DNA of 64,000 bases, from NCBI RefSeq assembly GCF_020736845.1, contig NZ_JAFFQR010000095.1, positions 70,340 to 134,339 of the forward strand, read 5' to 3'. The translations under genes and the position numbers were made by a program. The notes under the pieces are model-generated. The model did not search any database, had not been told where the DNA came from, and saw nothing but the letters and a program-made list of their open reading frames with translations. Shown here piece after piece: positions 1 to 7,570 of the stretch (position 1 is its first letter; each line of letters opens with the position of its first letter). The stretch comes from Paenibacillus farraposensis (GTDB lineage Bacteria; Bacillota; Bacilli; Paenibacillales; Paenibacillaceae).

Positions 1-12
1 GAACTGATCAGA

Positions 13-243
13 TTATTTGACCAGTTCCCATAAACGTTTATCAATTTCAACGATGCGCCGATATTCGCCGGTGTCACTGTAACCCTGAATCGGCTCCAAA
101 TCCCCCATGATACCCAGCTTTTTACCAAGGTTGATCTTCTCAGTAATCAGTTGCTCCAGTTCCGACAAAGGTTTATTGATATTAACCGGCGCTTGCGGTG
201 TTTGCTCTGACTGTACCGTCTGTTGAGCTACTTCTTCTGCCAT
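13..243 (-). CDS. Small phage structural-region protein, unknown
   Basis: This 76-residue protein is the last gene visible of the head-tail block and continues the minus-strand order after the tail-completion-like gene. An upstream GTG is also open, but the ATG at 243 sits about 8 bases after GAGG and is preferred. The N-terminus is Gln/Pro-rich and the rest is predicted helical and charged. No domain is recognised. Its place after the connector genes suggests a neck or tail-assembly role, which is inference only. Confidence 0.6.
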   Translation of the reverse strand: MAEEVAQQTVQSEQTPQAPVNINKPLSELEQLITEKINLGKKLGIMGDLEPIQGYSDTGEYRRIVEIDKRLWELVK

Positions 244-253
244 CTTCCTCACC

Positions 254-688
254 TCAATTCATTCGTATATAATCTACATCGAAAATTGCCTTGTAACCCT
301 TGGCTCCCTGTATGCCAGTTGCGAAATCAGAATCATAAGCCAGCACGCATAGATATGAAGCGAAACCCTGGATAATAAGTCTCCTATCGTGTAAAAGCTT
401 GAAAGAACGTTCAAACAGCAACCGCGCTTCATGCGCTGTTTTTCCATAGAAGTCAAGGCAAAATTTCCCCTCGAACACCAAAGGATTAGTAGCGAATCGA
501 CCTGGCATAACGTACATACAAATGTGAGGTATTGTATCCCTACTTATAGTTATCTCCGGTTCTAACCCTCTTGTGAGTCGCTTCGTAACCTCTTCAGTTT
601 GTGAAGAAGGAGTGAGCTTCAACATTGCCATAAGCTCAGTATCTGCCTTCAAATTGTTATAAATAGCATCAATAAGTTGTAGGCTCAC
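254..688 (-). CDS. Putative phage tail completion/terminator protein
   Basis: This 144-residue protein starts with GTG after a GGAGGTGCGGGAG ribosome site and overlaps the upstream gene by 4 bases. The alpha/beta pattern with a C-terminal strand, ending near YKAIFDVDYIRMN, resembles tail-terminator proteins that follow the HK97 gp10-type neck protein. The assignment rests mainly on gene order (connector, stopper, gp10-like, this gene). I see no diagnostic motif. Confidence 0.5.
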   Translation of the reverse strand: MSLQLIDAIYNNLKADTELMAMLKLTPSSQTEEVTKRLTRGLEPEITISRDTIPHICMYVMPGRFATNPLVFEGKFCLDFYGKTAHEARLLFERSFKLLHDRRLIIQGFASYLCVLAYDSDFATGIQGAKGYKAIFDVDYIRMN

Positions 689-1263
689 TCCCGCACCTCC
701 TTGAAGTATCTGTGATACGGAAACTCAGTTATTACACGGCTAATACCATCCAAAATGCGTTTTCGGTTTGACTGGATTGCAATACGCAAAAAGTAAGTCG
801 GCGGTGTAGCTTTGAATGACGCATCAATATCGCCTCGCTCCGCAAGCTCCTCCAAGTCTACTCCAGCATACCCACCGCCAGATTCCCTCTTAGTTCCGTC
901 TATTGCTCGATACTTACCACGGGAACGACCTACAATAATACGATCACCTTTGGACCTCAGGCGGTTCCATGCTTTGCTGTTCATGTAAGTTATAAGACCG
1001 GGGTTTTGGCTGCTATCTGCCATCTTGGAGCCTTTACCGAATTGCTCAAGCCATGCTTGCCAGAAATCCGCTGTAATGTCGCCTGAAATCATCTGATTAG
1101 CAAGCACAAACATATGCATTTCCAAGTGGTCCCGAACTGCCGGATAGTACCGTATGCCGCTCTTGGCTGTCAGCATGACCAACTTCGTTAATCCGGTAAT
1201 TTCAACAGCCAGCTTATTTTCCAAATCTTTAGCAGCCCGAGCTGCATCATAACCTATAATCAT
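685..1263 (-). CDS. Phage neck/tail joining protein, gp10-like by position
   Basis: This 192-residue protein overlaps its neighbours by 4 bases on both sides, so it is translationally coupled inside the head-tail operon. An N-terminal helix (ARAAKDLENKLAVEITGL) is followed by a basic, Gly/Arg-rich middle. Size and position fit the neck proteins that sit between head-closure and tail-terminator proteins. No family motif is clear enough to name. Confidence 0.5.
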   Translation of the reverse strand: MIIGYDAARAAKDLENKLAVEITGLTKLVMLTAKSGIRYYPAVRDHLEMHMFVLANQMISGDITADFWQAWLEQFGKGSKMADSSQNPGLITYMNSKAWNRLRSKGDRIIVGRSRGKYRAIDGTKRESGGGYAGVDLEELAERGDIDASFKATPPTYFLRIAIQSNRKRILDGISRVITEFPYHRYFKEVRE

Positions 1264-1835
1264 CGTCGATCCTCTGAAAGCTGGACATGCAGCAGATTAG
1301 GAGACTTGATCCTATCCACCACATCTACCTGATATGTCTTCCCGCCCATTACAATCCGGTCAGGCGCAGACAAACTTGAGTCTTGAGGATCTTTTATATC
1401 AACTGTCGTCTGTAACTGCAAGATGAATGCTGTACTCGGCAGCAAACCCGGTTCCTGTTGTCTTAATTGTGCTGTAACATACTGTGCAAAGCAAACAACA
1501 TCAGCAGCGACCGATGTAAATTCAGCATCGCCCACCGGATTATCGTTTGCATCATAAGCTTGCTGGTATCTTTGCACCTCTACCACCGCATTTGTTTTAA
1601 CCAAAGAACAGTAGTTGTCCTGATCTACTGTTCTTCTTAAGCTAAGAACCAGGAACGTGTCCTCTGTCTGCACCAAAGAACCACGATTAATGAGTGATTC
1701 GGGCGAGAATACACCGTTATAGACGTATTCTTTGCCCATTACAGTCGTCGCTTTGGTTTCCCTTGATAGAATCACTACATCTTCATTTCCGTCCACCACA
1801 CACGGCGTATGGCGGTGTGAGAACTCATAGAACAA
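1260..1835 (-). CDS. Putative phage head closure (stopper) protein
   Basis: This 191-residue protein has a largely beta pattern and ends in GKTYQVDVVDRIKSPN followed by a short basic tail. That ending resembles SPP1 gp16-type head-closure proteins, whose C-terminal strands contain a similar Y-V-V-D run. It lies between the gp6-like connector and the gp10-like gene, which is the standard order. The function is inferred from order and fold pattern, not from a catalytic motif. Confidence 0.5.
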   Translation of the reverse strand: MFYEFSHRHTPCVVDGNEDVVILSRETKATTVMGKEYVYNGVFSPESLINRGSLVQTEDTFLVLSLRRTVDQDNYCSLVKTNAVVEVQRYQQAYDANDNPVGDAEFTSVAADVVCFAQYVTAQLRQQEPGLLPSTAFILQLQTTVDIKDPQDSSLSAPDRIVMGGKTYQVDVVDRIKSPNLLHVQLSEDRR

Positions 1836-1845
1836 CTTGCATCAC

Positions 1846-2412
1846 CTACCTAAATGACCTATGTTCAAACTCAGACAGAAGATCGGCTATCTCTGGCGTA
1901 ATCATGCTGTTGCCAAAGTATTCAATGCTGTAATCAAAGTCCTTTTTGGATTTCACATTTGAATTTGGATTAGCAACAAGTTGTCCGATGATTAGGCCGC
2001 ATGCCACCTTGACCTTATCAGGTATCGTCTCCCAACCGCTGGTATACGTTACTTCCAATTCTGCATAAGCTGAACCAAAAGGAGAGGAGCCACACCAGAC
2101 AGTGCCAATATCCTTGTCGATATCAATGGTGCTGGTGTCAGTGATTGTTTCGAATCCTGGCGGACCAAAGAAATTGCCCAACAATCCCTGCTTCGGCCTC
2201 CCCTTTACTTCCTTTACTTCTACAACAGGATAATAGGACAAATGGCCTCGCTGCTGATCCGTAAGAGGTATTCGTTCAGTGTAAGTTTTGATTCCAATCT
2301 CACGCCTACACCTTCCGTCGATTATGGCAGATGCTCGTGTTATCAGCGGCATAGTTAGTTTAATTCCTATAGGGACAAAATCAGTATCCGTTAATTCAAG
2401 ATACTGACTCAT
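1846..2412 (-). CDS. Phage head-tail connector (gp6-like adaptor)
   Basis: This 188-residue protein shows features of gp6/gp15-type adaptors. Residues near 25-60 carry the helical region with ASAIIDGRCRREIG, and a later segment reads AYAELEVTYTSGWETIP followed by a long helix (DKVKVACGLIIGQLV). The 'TYTSGW..iP..ik.A' pattern is typical of these adaptors, which ring the portal after packaging. It overlaps the upstream gene by 4 bases. Family assignment is fairly good, but no search could be run. Confidence 0.65.
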   Translation of the reverse strand: MSQYLELTDTDFVPIGIKLTMPLITRASAIIDGRCRREIGIKTYTERIPLTDQQRGHLSYYPVVEVKEVKGRPKQGLLGNFFGPPGFETITDTSTIDIDKDIGTVWCGSSPFGSAYAELEVTYTSGWETIPDKVKVACGLIIGQLVANPNSNVKSKKDFDYSIEYFGNSMITPEIADLLSEFEHRSFR

Positions 2413-2816
2413 TCTACATATCCAGCTTTAGCTAGTTCGTCCGCGACTTCATCGGGCAATTGGGCTTCTCCATCAGCAAAACTCACAATACTATCTTTAA
2501 AATGTATAGTGTGAGCGCCCTTGCGCTGGCTTGGTGCGCCGCGAAGCGTTACCTTGCGAATTGCAGGAATCTTTGTGGATAGAAAGGAGCTACGCGCATC
2601 ATTAAGCATTGTTGTTTGAGCGTCGAACCGGCTCGGCTCAGCGCCTTCAGTGCCAACCAACACCTCTGCCGCTGCAACAGCTTCTTTGAATGCATCTGCC
2701 GATTGTTGAGGATATTGCCCTCCGCTTTCTCCAATCTCAGCTTGATTCAACAATGAAGTACTATCAGCAATAGCATCTTTAAGCTTATCCAGATTCGATT
2801 TTGCCAACTGAATCAT
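2409..2816 (-). CDS. Head-region protein with FIVAR-like helical domain
   Basis: This 135-residue protein lies between the major capsid and the connector. Residues about 5-85 (LDKLKDAIADSTSLLNQA, AFKEAVAAAEVL, LNDARSSF) repeat the pattern of FIVAR-type three-helix modules found in cell-wall and sugar-binding proteins. The C-terminal 50 residues are a short beta segment ending PDEVADELAKAGYVE, as in phage Rho-like or head-fibre N-terminal pieces. A virion decoration or host-surface-binding role is possible. The domain call is by eye. Confidence 0.55.
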   Translation of the reverse strand: MIQLAKSNLDKLKDAIADSTSLLNQAEIGESGGQYPQQSADAFKEAVAAAEVLVGTEGAEPSRFDAQTTMLNDARSSFLSTKIPAIRKVTLRGAPSQRKGAHTIHFKDSIVSFADGEAQLPDEVADELAKAGYVE

Positions 2817-2873
2817 CTCCTCTCAAAATGAAAAGAGACGGTCACATTAACCGTCCCCTGACTTTAAAATTTA

Positions 2874-3875
2874 TTAGGATACCGCCGTGATCGTCGGACG
2901 TTCAATTGTGCCGTAAGCATGTGCATAGCTTGGACCTTTTGCTACTGGAGCACCGTATTTGATACCAACGTACTGTTCTTGGAGGTTCGACGTTGTACCC
3001 AACTGAAAGAGGTAGATACCTTTCTCACCAACATAGTGATACTCAATCATCGGCTCTGTCACGATGGCAATACCATAGTCAGTGTTTGTTGCCGTTTTTG
3101 CATTAACCGCTGAAGGAATGAATGGCTCAGGAATGATCGGCAGCAGACCTGCAGCCGTCATAATAGCCAATACTTCCAAGCCAGCAACGGTCGTTTTCTT
3201 GAGGTTGCTGATTTGCGTTTCATTGTTTGCGGCATTCCGTTCTTCTTCTTCCAAGTAGTGGTGTGCAATTGGGTGAATGTAAATGGCTGTTGGCATAAGT
3301 TCGTACAGTTCACTCGCTACCATCGCAGCTACCTTCGCCCGGATAGCAGACACGATTGATGCAGTTGCCCCAACTGTGAAAGTGTTTGTAATCTGACTTG
3401 CAAGCCCTACATATTGTAAAGTCGTTGGAACAGCCAAACCTGTGTCATTACCTCTCCAAAGTGCTTTACCATGCGTAAGTCCAATGGCATTCAGCATGTC
3501 GTTTAGATCCTTGGCTTTCAATTCAGGAAAGTTGTTTTGTTGCTGGCCCAGCGTTACATCATAATGTCCAAAGTTAACTTGGTTCGTTAGAGCTTTGATC
3601 TTCACACCATGTGGCGTACGTTGATTTCCGGTTGCTGTCGCTGAAGGGTTACGAGGGTCAACGAACGCGCCGCCATTCACAGTGTTTTGTTCGTAATAAG
3701 TAGAAATATCGCCTGTAGCTGGAACATAATTCAAACGCCCATCCAAAATGGAGGTGCGGCGCAATACGTCCGTAATTTCCTTTTGGAAATCGTCTGTGAT
3801 AATTGCGCCCGGTCCCTGAAATTGAGCTGCCGCTGCAACTGAAACAAATTGCGCTACTCCAACACGGTTATTCAT
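2874..3875 (-). CDS. Phage major capsid protein
   Basis: This 333-residue protein sits directly after the protease/scaffold gene and before the connectors, the fixed place of the capsid gene. It shows a long spine-helix-like stretch (VSAIRAKVAAMVASELYELMPTAIYIHP) and a C-terminal beta region (MIEYHYVGEKGIYLFQLGT), consistent with the HK97 fold. A strong AAGGAG site precedes the ATG. No separate N-terminal delta domain is obvious, which fits the neighbouring gene carrying the scaffold. Confidence 0.8.
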   Translation of the reverse strand: MNNRVGVAQFVSVAAAAQFQGPGAIITDDFQKEITDVLRRTSILDGRLNYVPATGDISTYYEQNTVNGGAFVDPRNPSATATGNQRTPHGVKIKALTNQVNFGHYDVTLGQQQNNFPELKAKDLNDMLNAIGLTHGKALWRGNDTGLAVPTTLQYVGLASQITNTFTVGATASIVSAIRAKVAAMVASELYELMPTAIYIHPIAHHYLEEEERNAANNETQISNLKKTTVAGLEVLAIMTAAGLLPIIPEPFIPSAVNAKTATNTDYGIAIVTEPMIEYHYVGEKGIYLFQLGTTSNLQEQYVGIKYGAPVAKGPSYAHAYGTIERPTITAVS

Positions 3876-3878
3876 GTA

Positions 3879-4934
3879 TTACACACTCTCCTTTTCGGCA
3901 AATTGTGCTTTAGCCTGCATTTTAAGTTTGAAAGATTCGGAAGTTGGAAGATTAAGAGCATCGACGGAAGCGCAGAAGGTTTTGTAATCATTCGCTTCCG
4001 CCCCAGCTGCAAGATTGGCATTACTGCCATACTTGGACAATAATGCGGACGCGCTGAATGTTTTGCGTTCTGGCTCTGCTGGAGGCGCACCCGCTGCTTT
4101 TAACTCTTTCAATTCCTTTTCTAAAGCGTCCACTTTATCTTGAGCTGCCTTTAGGTCAGCAGCAGTTTGTTCTTCAGCAGTCTTCTGTTCGGCTTCTTCA
4201 CTTGCAGCTTTCATGGTGGTGATATCTGTTTTAATTGCTCCCATCTCTGTGACCACGCTTTGTACACTCGCAGTTATAGCGGACATACCATCTTGCAACG
4301 CCTTCATGGAGTCTTCCATCGCTTTTATTTGTTCCGGTGTCATATCGACATCCTCCTTGTTATGTTTCGTATTACGAGCAGCAAAACTCGTTGTTTTATA
4401 GGCAGCGGCATCAGCTAACAGAATAGCTGCTCCTGTACCACAAAACTCAATCACATCTAATACATTTTCTAAATCCGTTGCATCCTGTACTGCGGCTTCC
4501 ATCTCCAATGATGCTCCGAATTGGTATTCGCTCCAGTTATACTCTGCCGCCAGCCCATTGTAGTAACGAATAGTCGCAACCACATCAGGAAAATCCTTTG
4601 CGTAAATGTATCCATCAATCCATGCATAGCCATCAAGCGAACGGTAAGCCTTGTCAATTACAGCGACTTTAAAGCGCGGGTCATGGTCCGCCATACCGTT
4701 GGCATAGTCAATATTCAAGGCCATACCCACGAAGGTTTGAAGATATTGGTCGCAAACACTTGATGAAATACGAATACGTTTCCCACCTGCACCATGTGGT
4801 GAGCCATCACTTGGTTGGTCAACTGCGAAAAGAGCACATTTGAAAGGAGCCTTGTTTGGATGGCCTCCTTCTTCGGATAACTTGAAGTCCTGAACGCGCA
4901 TCCGCTGGTTGCTCATTTTCAACGTTTTAAGCAT
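3879..4934 (-). CDS. Prohead protease fused to scaffolding domain
   Basis: This 351-residue protein has two parts. Residues about 1-185 are globular and include MADHDPRFKV and QFGASLEMEA, which offer a His and a Ser in the order used by S78/U35-type prohead proteases. Residues about 200-290 form a long coiled coil rich in Glu, Lys and Ala (EELKAAQDKVDALEKELKELK-type heptads), followed by a tail ending in KAQFAEKESV. Such protease-scaffold fusions lie immediately before the capsid gene. Active-site residues are my guess. Confidence 0.65.
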   Translation of the reverse strand: MLKTLKMSNQRMRVQDFKLSEEGGHPNKAPFKCALFAVDQPSDGSPHGAGGKRIRISSSVCDQYLQTFVGMALNIDYANGMADHDPRFKVAVIDKAYRSLDGYAWIDGYIYAKDFPDVVATIRYYNGLAAEYNWSEYQFGASLEMEAAVQDATDLENVLDVIEFCGTGAAILLADAAAYKTTSFAARNTKHNKEDVDMTPEQIKAMEDSMKALQDGMSAITASVQSVVTEMGAIKTDITTMKAASEEAEQKTAEEQTAADLKAAQDKVDALEKELKELKAAGAPPAEPERKTFSASALLSKYGSNANLAAGAEANDYKTFCASVDALNLPTSESFKLKMQAKAQFAEKESV

Positions 4935-4942
4935 TTAGATTC

Positions 4943-5053
4943 TCACCTCCCTCCGTGATATTTCTGTTGTCTGCGCTCTGCTCGGTTTCTTGGTGTTGGC
5001 AATGACCTGGGATATGTCAGTCTAACAACACCGCAAACAAACCTTGTAAACAC
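4943..5053 (-). CDS. Tiny phage protein with NRAERR motif
   Basis: A GTG at 5053 with an AGGCGGTGAGG site opens a 36-residue product ending RNRAERRQQKYHGGR. A longer reading starting at 5149 is open but would overlap the portal gene by 62 bases, so the short form is preferred. Very small basic proteins with an N-R-A-E/Q-R-R motif recur next to portal or terminase genes in Gram-positive phages. The function is unknown; the charge suggests nucleic-acid contact. Confidence 0.45.
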   Translation of the reverse strand: MFTRFVCGVVRLTYPRSLPTPRNRAERRQQKYHGGR

Positions 5054-5087
5054 ATCCTCACCGCCTCTCAGAGCAAAATAAAAACAC

Positions 5088-6443
5088 CTACTCTTCAGCG
5101 GTGTCAGATTCATCCTTTTCTGTTTTGTCTTTATTGTTTGGCGGATCATCTTCAGGAAGATTGCTTAACAGCTTGTCTTTCTCTCCTTGTATTTCTTCCT
5201 GAGTTTTATTCAAATCAATAGCTGCGGTATTACCTGGTTGTAATAATACTTCGCCATGTTTATTAGGCAATGCTTTACGCGCCAGACCATCACGTACTTC
5301 ATCTGGTGTCACAGTTCTTCGGTCAAGGTAAATCGCATCAATATCGGCTTTTAATTTCTGGTCCTTCAATGAAGTAGCATAATGGAACTTAAACTCAATT
5401 ACCCCACCCATCTTGAAGATCCCGTCAATAATGTGATTGTTGATATGCTCCACAATGTTTTCAGCAATAGACTGGATAGATTCATTCGTGTCATCGTCTT
5501 CACTGTCTGCGGTGCTTCGGTTCACATCTTTTGTCTGCCCCAGTTTCTTAGGAGATATGTCAAAAGCAATAGCAACAATCTCAATTAAGAACCGTTGCCA
5601 TTCAAGAAATAACGCCTTATCATCCGTAGCCCCCAAATCCAGTACACTTGGATTCTCGCCACCTATGATAGGGTTAAGACCACGGCCTAGCACTTCATTT
5701 TCCCAATACGCACGGAAAGCAGCTACAGCCTTACTATCAGCATTTTTACCAAGGTTAATCAGCTTCCTGATCACAGTATTCGAAGCTTGTTTCCCAGCTG
5801 ATCGGTGCGCTGATATAAAGCTTTCAACTGATTCCCAAACCGTTTCTAGCGGTGAAAGGCCGAATGGTGTGTTAGTTCTCGGATTCATTCTTATATACAT
5901 TAGGTCGGAGGACTTTAAATGAACATATTGCCCGTGGACTCGTTGTGCATAGCGATAAGAATTCTCTTTTCCATCCCAATCGGGATACAAGTCAACAGAG
6001 AAAGAATCTACAGGGTACATCCTAAATGGCCTGAGAGGGTCACCAGCTTTTAATACTTCCGATGAACCCGCGCTACATACAAGCATGTCTTCGACTATTT
6101 GCTCAATCCATGATCGGAATGAGTCACCGGGATTCGGCTTTAGTAATGACCGTTCGATAATCTTACATATCTCTCGGTACTTCTCAGTATCATTTTCGTC
6201 AATAGCAGCTACGGACCAGTTCAACTTTGTGATTCCGTTCTTGATGACGTTAATTGCTCTACGTGGAATCGGGGATTCCGATAACGTTCGTAAGTTGGTC
6301 GGTGTTCTCTTCGGCGCTGGCTGGTTACTTCCCTTACTCATCATAATACCGAAAGGAAACGGATAGCTTTCGGTCTGTCGATCAGGTTCGTTCTTCGGCC
6401 TTCCTGCTGCTAGCCAGTTAATTAGCCACTGTCTTACACCCAA
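5088..6443 (-). CDS. Phage portal protein
   Basis: This protein of about 451 residues forms the ring at the capsid vertex through which DNA is packaged. It has the portal-family stem and wing pattern: RAINVIKNGITKLNWSV near the N-terminus, YIRMNPRTNTPFGLSPLE in the middle, and IVAIAFDISPKKLG, a hallmark of this portal family. The C-terminus is acidic and disordered. The TTG at 6443 follows AGGGAGGT by 6 bases and is chosen over an upstream TTG at 6470 that lacks a ribosome site. A terminator immediately upstream separates it from the TIR-like gene. Confidence 0.85.
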   Translation of the reverse strand: MGVRQWLINWLAAGRPKNEPDRQTESYPFPFGIMMSKGSNQPAPKRTPTNLRTLSESPIPRRAINVIKNGITKLNWSVAAIDENDTEKYREICKIIERSLLKPNPGDSFRSWIEQIVEDMLVCSAGSSEVLKAGDPLRPFRMYPVDSFSVDLYPDWDGKENSYRYAQRVHGQYVHLKSSDLMYIRMNPRTNTPFGLSPLETVWESVESFISAHRSAGKQASNTVIRKLINLGKNADSKAVAAFRAYWENEVLGRGLNPIIGGENPSVLDLGATDDKALFLEWQRFLIEIVAIAFDISPKKLGQTKDVNRSTADSEDDDTNESIQSIAENIVEHINNHIIDGIFKMGGVIEFKFHYATSLKDQKLKADIDAIYLDRRTVTPDEVRDGLARKALPNKHGEVLLQPGNTAAIDLNKTQEEIQGEKDKLLSNLPEDDPPNNKDKTEKDESDTAEE

Positions 6444-6468
6444 ATCTGTACCTCCCTTCTGACGCAAC

Positions 6469-6501
6469 AAAAAAGGAGGTCAGGAAATTTTTCCTGCCTC
6501 C
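6469..6501 (-). terminator. Terminator of the TIR-like gene
   Basis: On the minus strand a GGAGG-CAGGAAA arm pairs with TTTCCTG-CCTCC (one bulged base) and is followed by six T. It lies after the TIR-like gene and just before the portal start. It therefore closes the TIR-like transcript inside an otherwise continuous packaging operon. Confidence 0.7.
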
Positions 6502-6540
6502 AGTATTCGTTCATATTTCTATGTCTAAATAATATCATTG

Positions 6541-6566
6541 AGCTATTACGGTGTTACTACGGATTT
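6541..6566. repeat. Copy 1 of a shared ~24-base intergenic motif
   Basis: The minus strand reads AAATCCGTAGT, four to five variable bases, then an ACCGTAAT-like second half. Similar sequences occur at 11106-11130 and 17903-17927. This copy abuts the stop codon of the TIR-like gene. It may be a regulatory site or a dispersed repeat; the match is partial. Confidence 0.35.
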
Positions 6567-6570
6567 ATGC

Positions 6571-7503
6571 CTATACCGCAAGAAGTAATCTCGACCTTCT
6601 AATTAAAAGGTCATAAGTTGAACAAATGCTTTCCGCAGTATCATGGATTTCACTGATCACTTGATTAAAACGTTCGGGCTGTTCCTCCTCCCAATCACTC
6701 GGCACACTAGAATAATCAGAATTCATTTTATTTACCCAAGTGTTTTTAGCCAAAAGAAATAAAAATTTATTTACGTCTTGGTATAACTGTTTCCTTAATC
6801 CTTCAAGCTCTGGATTTACAAACTCCATTGTTGCATTATCTCCATCTTGATGGAAATTCCTCAAATCATCAAGTAAATCCCTTCGATAAGAACCTTCAAA
6901 ACTATGAGTCCTGATGAAGTTAATAGAACCGTTAATAGGAAGCGTTTCCTTAATTGATTTAATAAGACTTATGTCCAAATTCTTATAAGCCTCGGTATAT
7001 TCAAAATCATATTTCACTTCTTTGGATTCTGTAGTTTCATTATATGGATTAATAGCTCCAAGTTCCCCAATTTTTCTTCGAACCTGGTTACAAAATGAAC
7101 CAAGCGCTGCCGTAAGATCATCTCGTGCACTATCAAATCGGCCGGGAGAAATTCCTAGTAGATCAGTGGGAAGGCGGAGGTCTTGATTTTCAGAAGGCGA
7201 TACAAAATAAACACGTTCAACTCCAATCTTCCCAATAAAAAGTCCTGTCTCAAAAATGACATTGTCTCTAACTGTAGGGTTAGCTTTATTTCTCATTTGA
7301 GTTATATCATCAGAACTGAAAATAAATATAGCAAAATCACTAATAGAAGCCTGTTTAATTAAGCTGCTCAATGCCGTAACAGACAAATCGAATACGCCTT
7401 GGGTCCAAACGGTGCATTCTGCATCATAATCTAAATTTTCCTGTACAGCGTAAGCAATTGCTCTTGACTCTACTGAAGATCCAATAAATAGCTTCGGTTT
7501 CAT
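6571..7503 (-). CDS. TIR-like (PF10137-type) predicted NADase, prophage cargo
   Basis: This is a 310-residue protein. Residues 3-125 match the TIR-like 'predicted nucleotide-binding' domain used by the Cap12 and PycTIR effectors of CBASS and Pycsar. It opens KLFIGSSVESRAIAYAVQ, continues VWTQGVFDLSVTALSSL and DFAIFIFSSDD, and carries RDNVIFETGLFIG, where Glu85 is the expected NAD-cleaving residue, then LPTDLLGISPGRF. Residues about 170-310 form an unassigned helical domain with EEEQPERFNQVISEIHDTAE; no STING, cyclic-nucleotide or membrane segment is evident. The ATG at 7503 follows TTTGGAGG. It sits between large terminase and portal, is AT-rich, and has its own terminator, which is typical of cargo (moron) genes. 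NAD depletion during infection by other phages is inferred. Confidence 0.85.
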   Translation of the reverse strand: MKPKLFIGSSVESRAIAYAVQENLDYDAECTVWTQGVFDLSVTALSSLIKQASISDFAIFIFSSDDITQMRNKANPTVRDNVIFETGLFIGKIGVERVYFVSPSENQDLRLPTDLLGISPGRFDSARDDLTAALGSFCNQVRRKIGELGAINPYNETTESKEVKYDFEYTEAYKNLDISLIKSIKETLPINGSINFIRTHSFEGSYRRDLLDDLRNFHQDGDNATMEFVNPELEGLRKQLYQDVNKFLFLLAKNTWVNKMNSDYSSVPSDWEEEQPERFNQVISEIHDTAESICSTYDLLIRRSRLLLAV

Positions 7504-7570
7504 GAAGTCCTCCAAATAATATATTTATGTTGTTAATTATATAACTATCATTTGTTCTCTTCCATAAATT

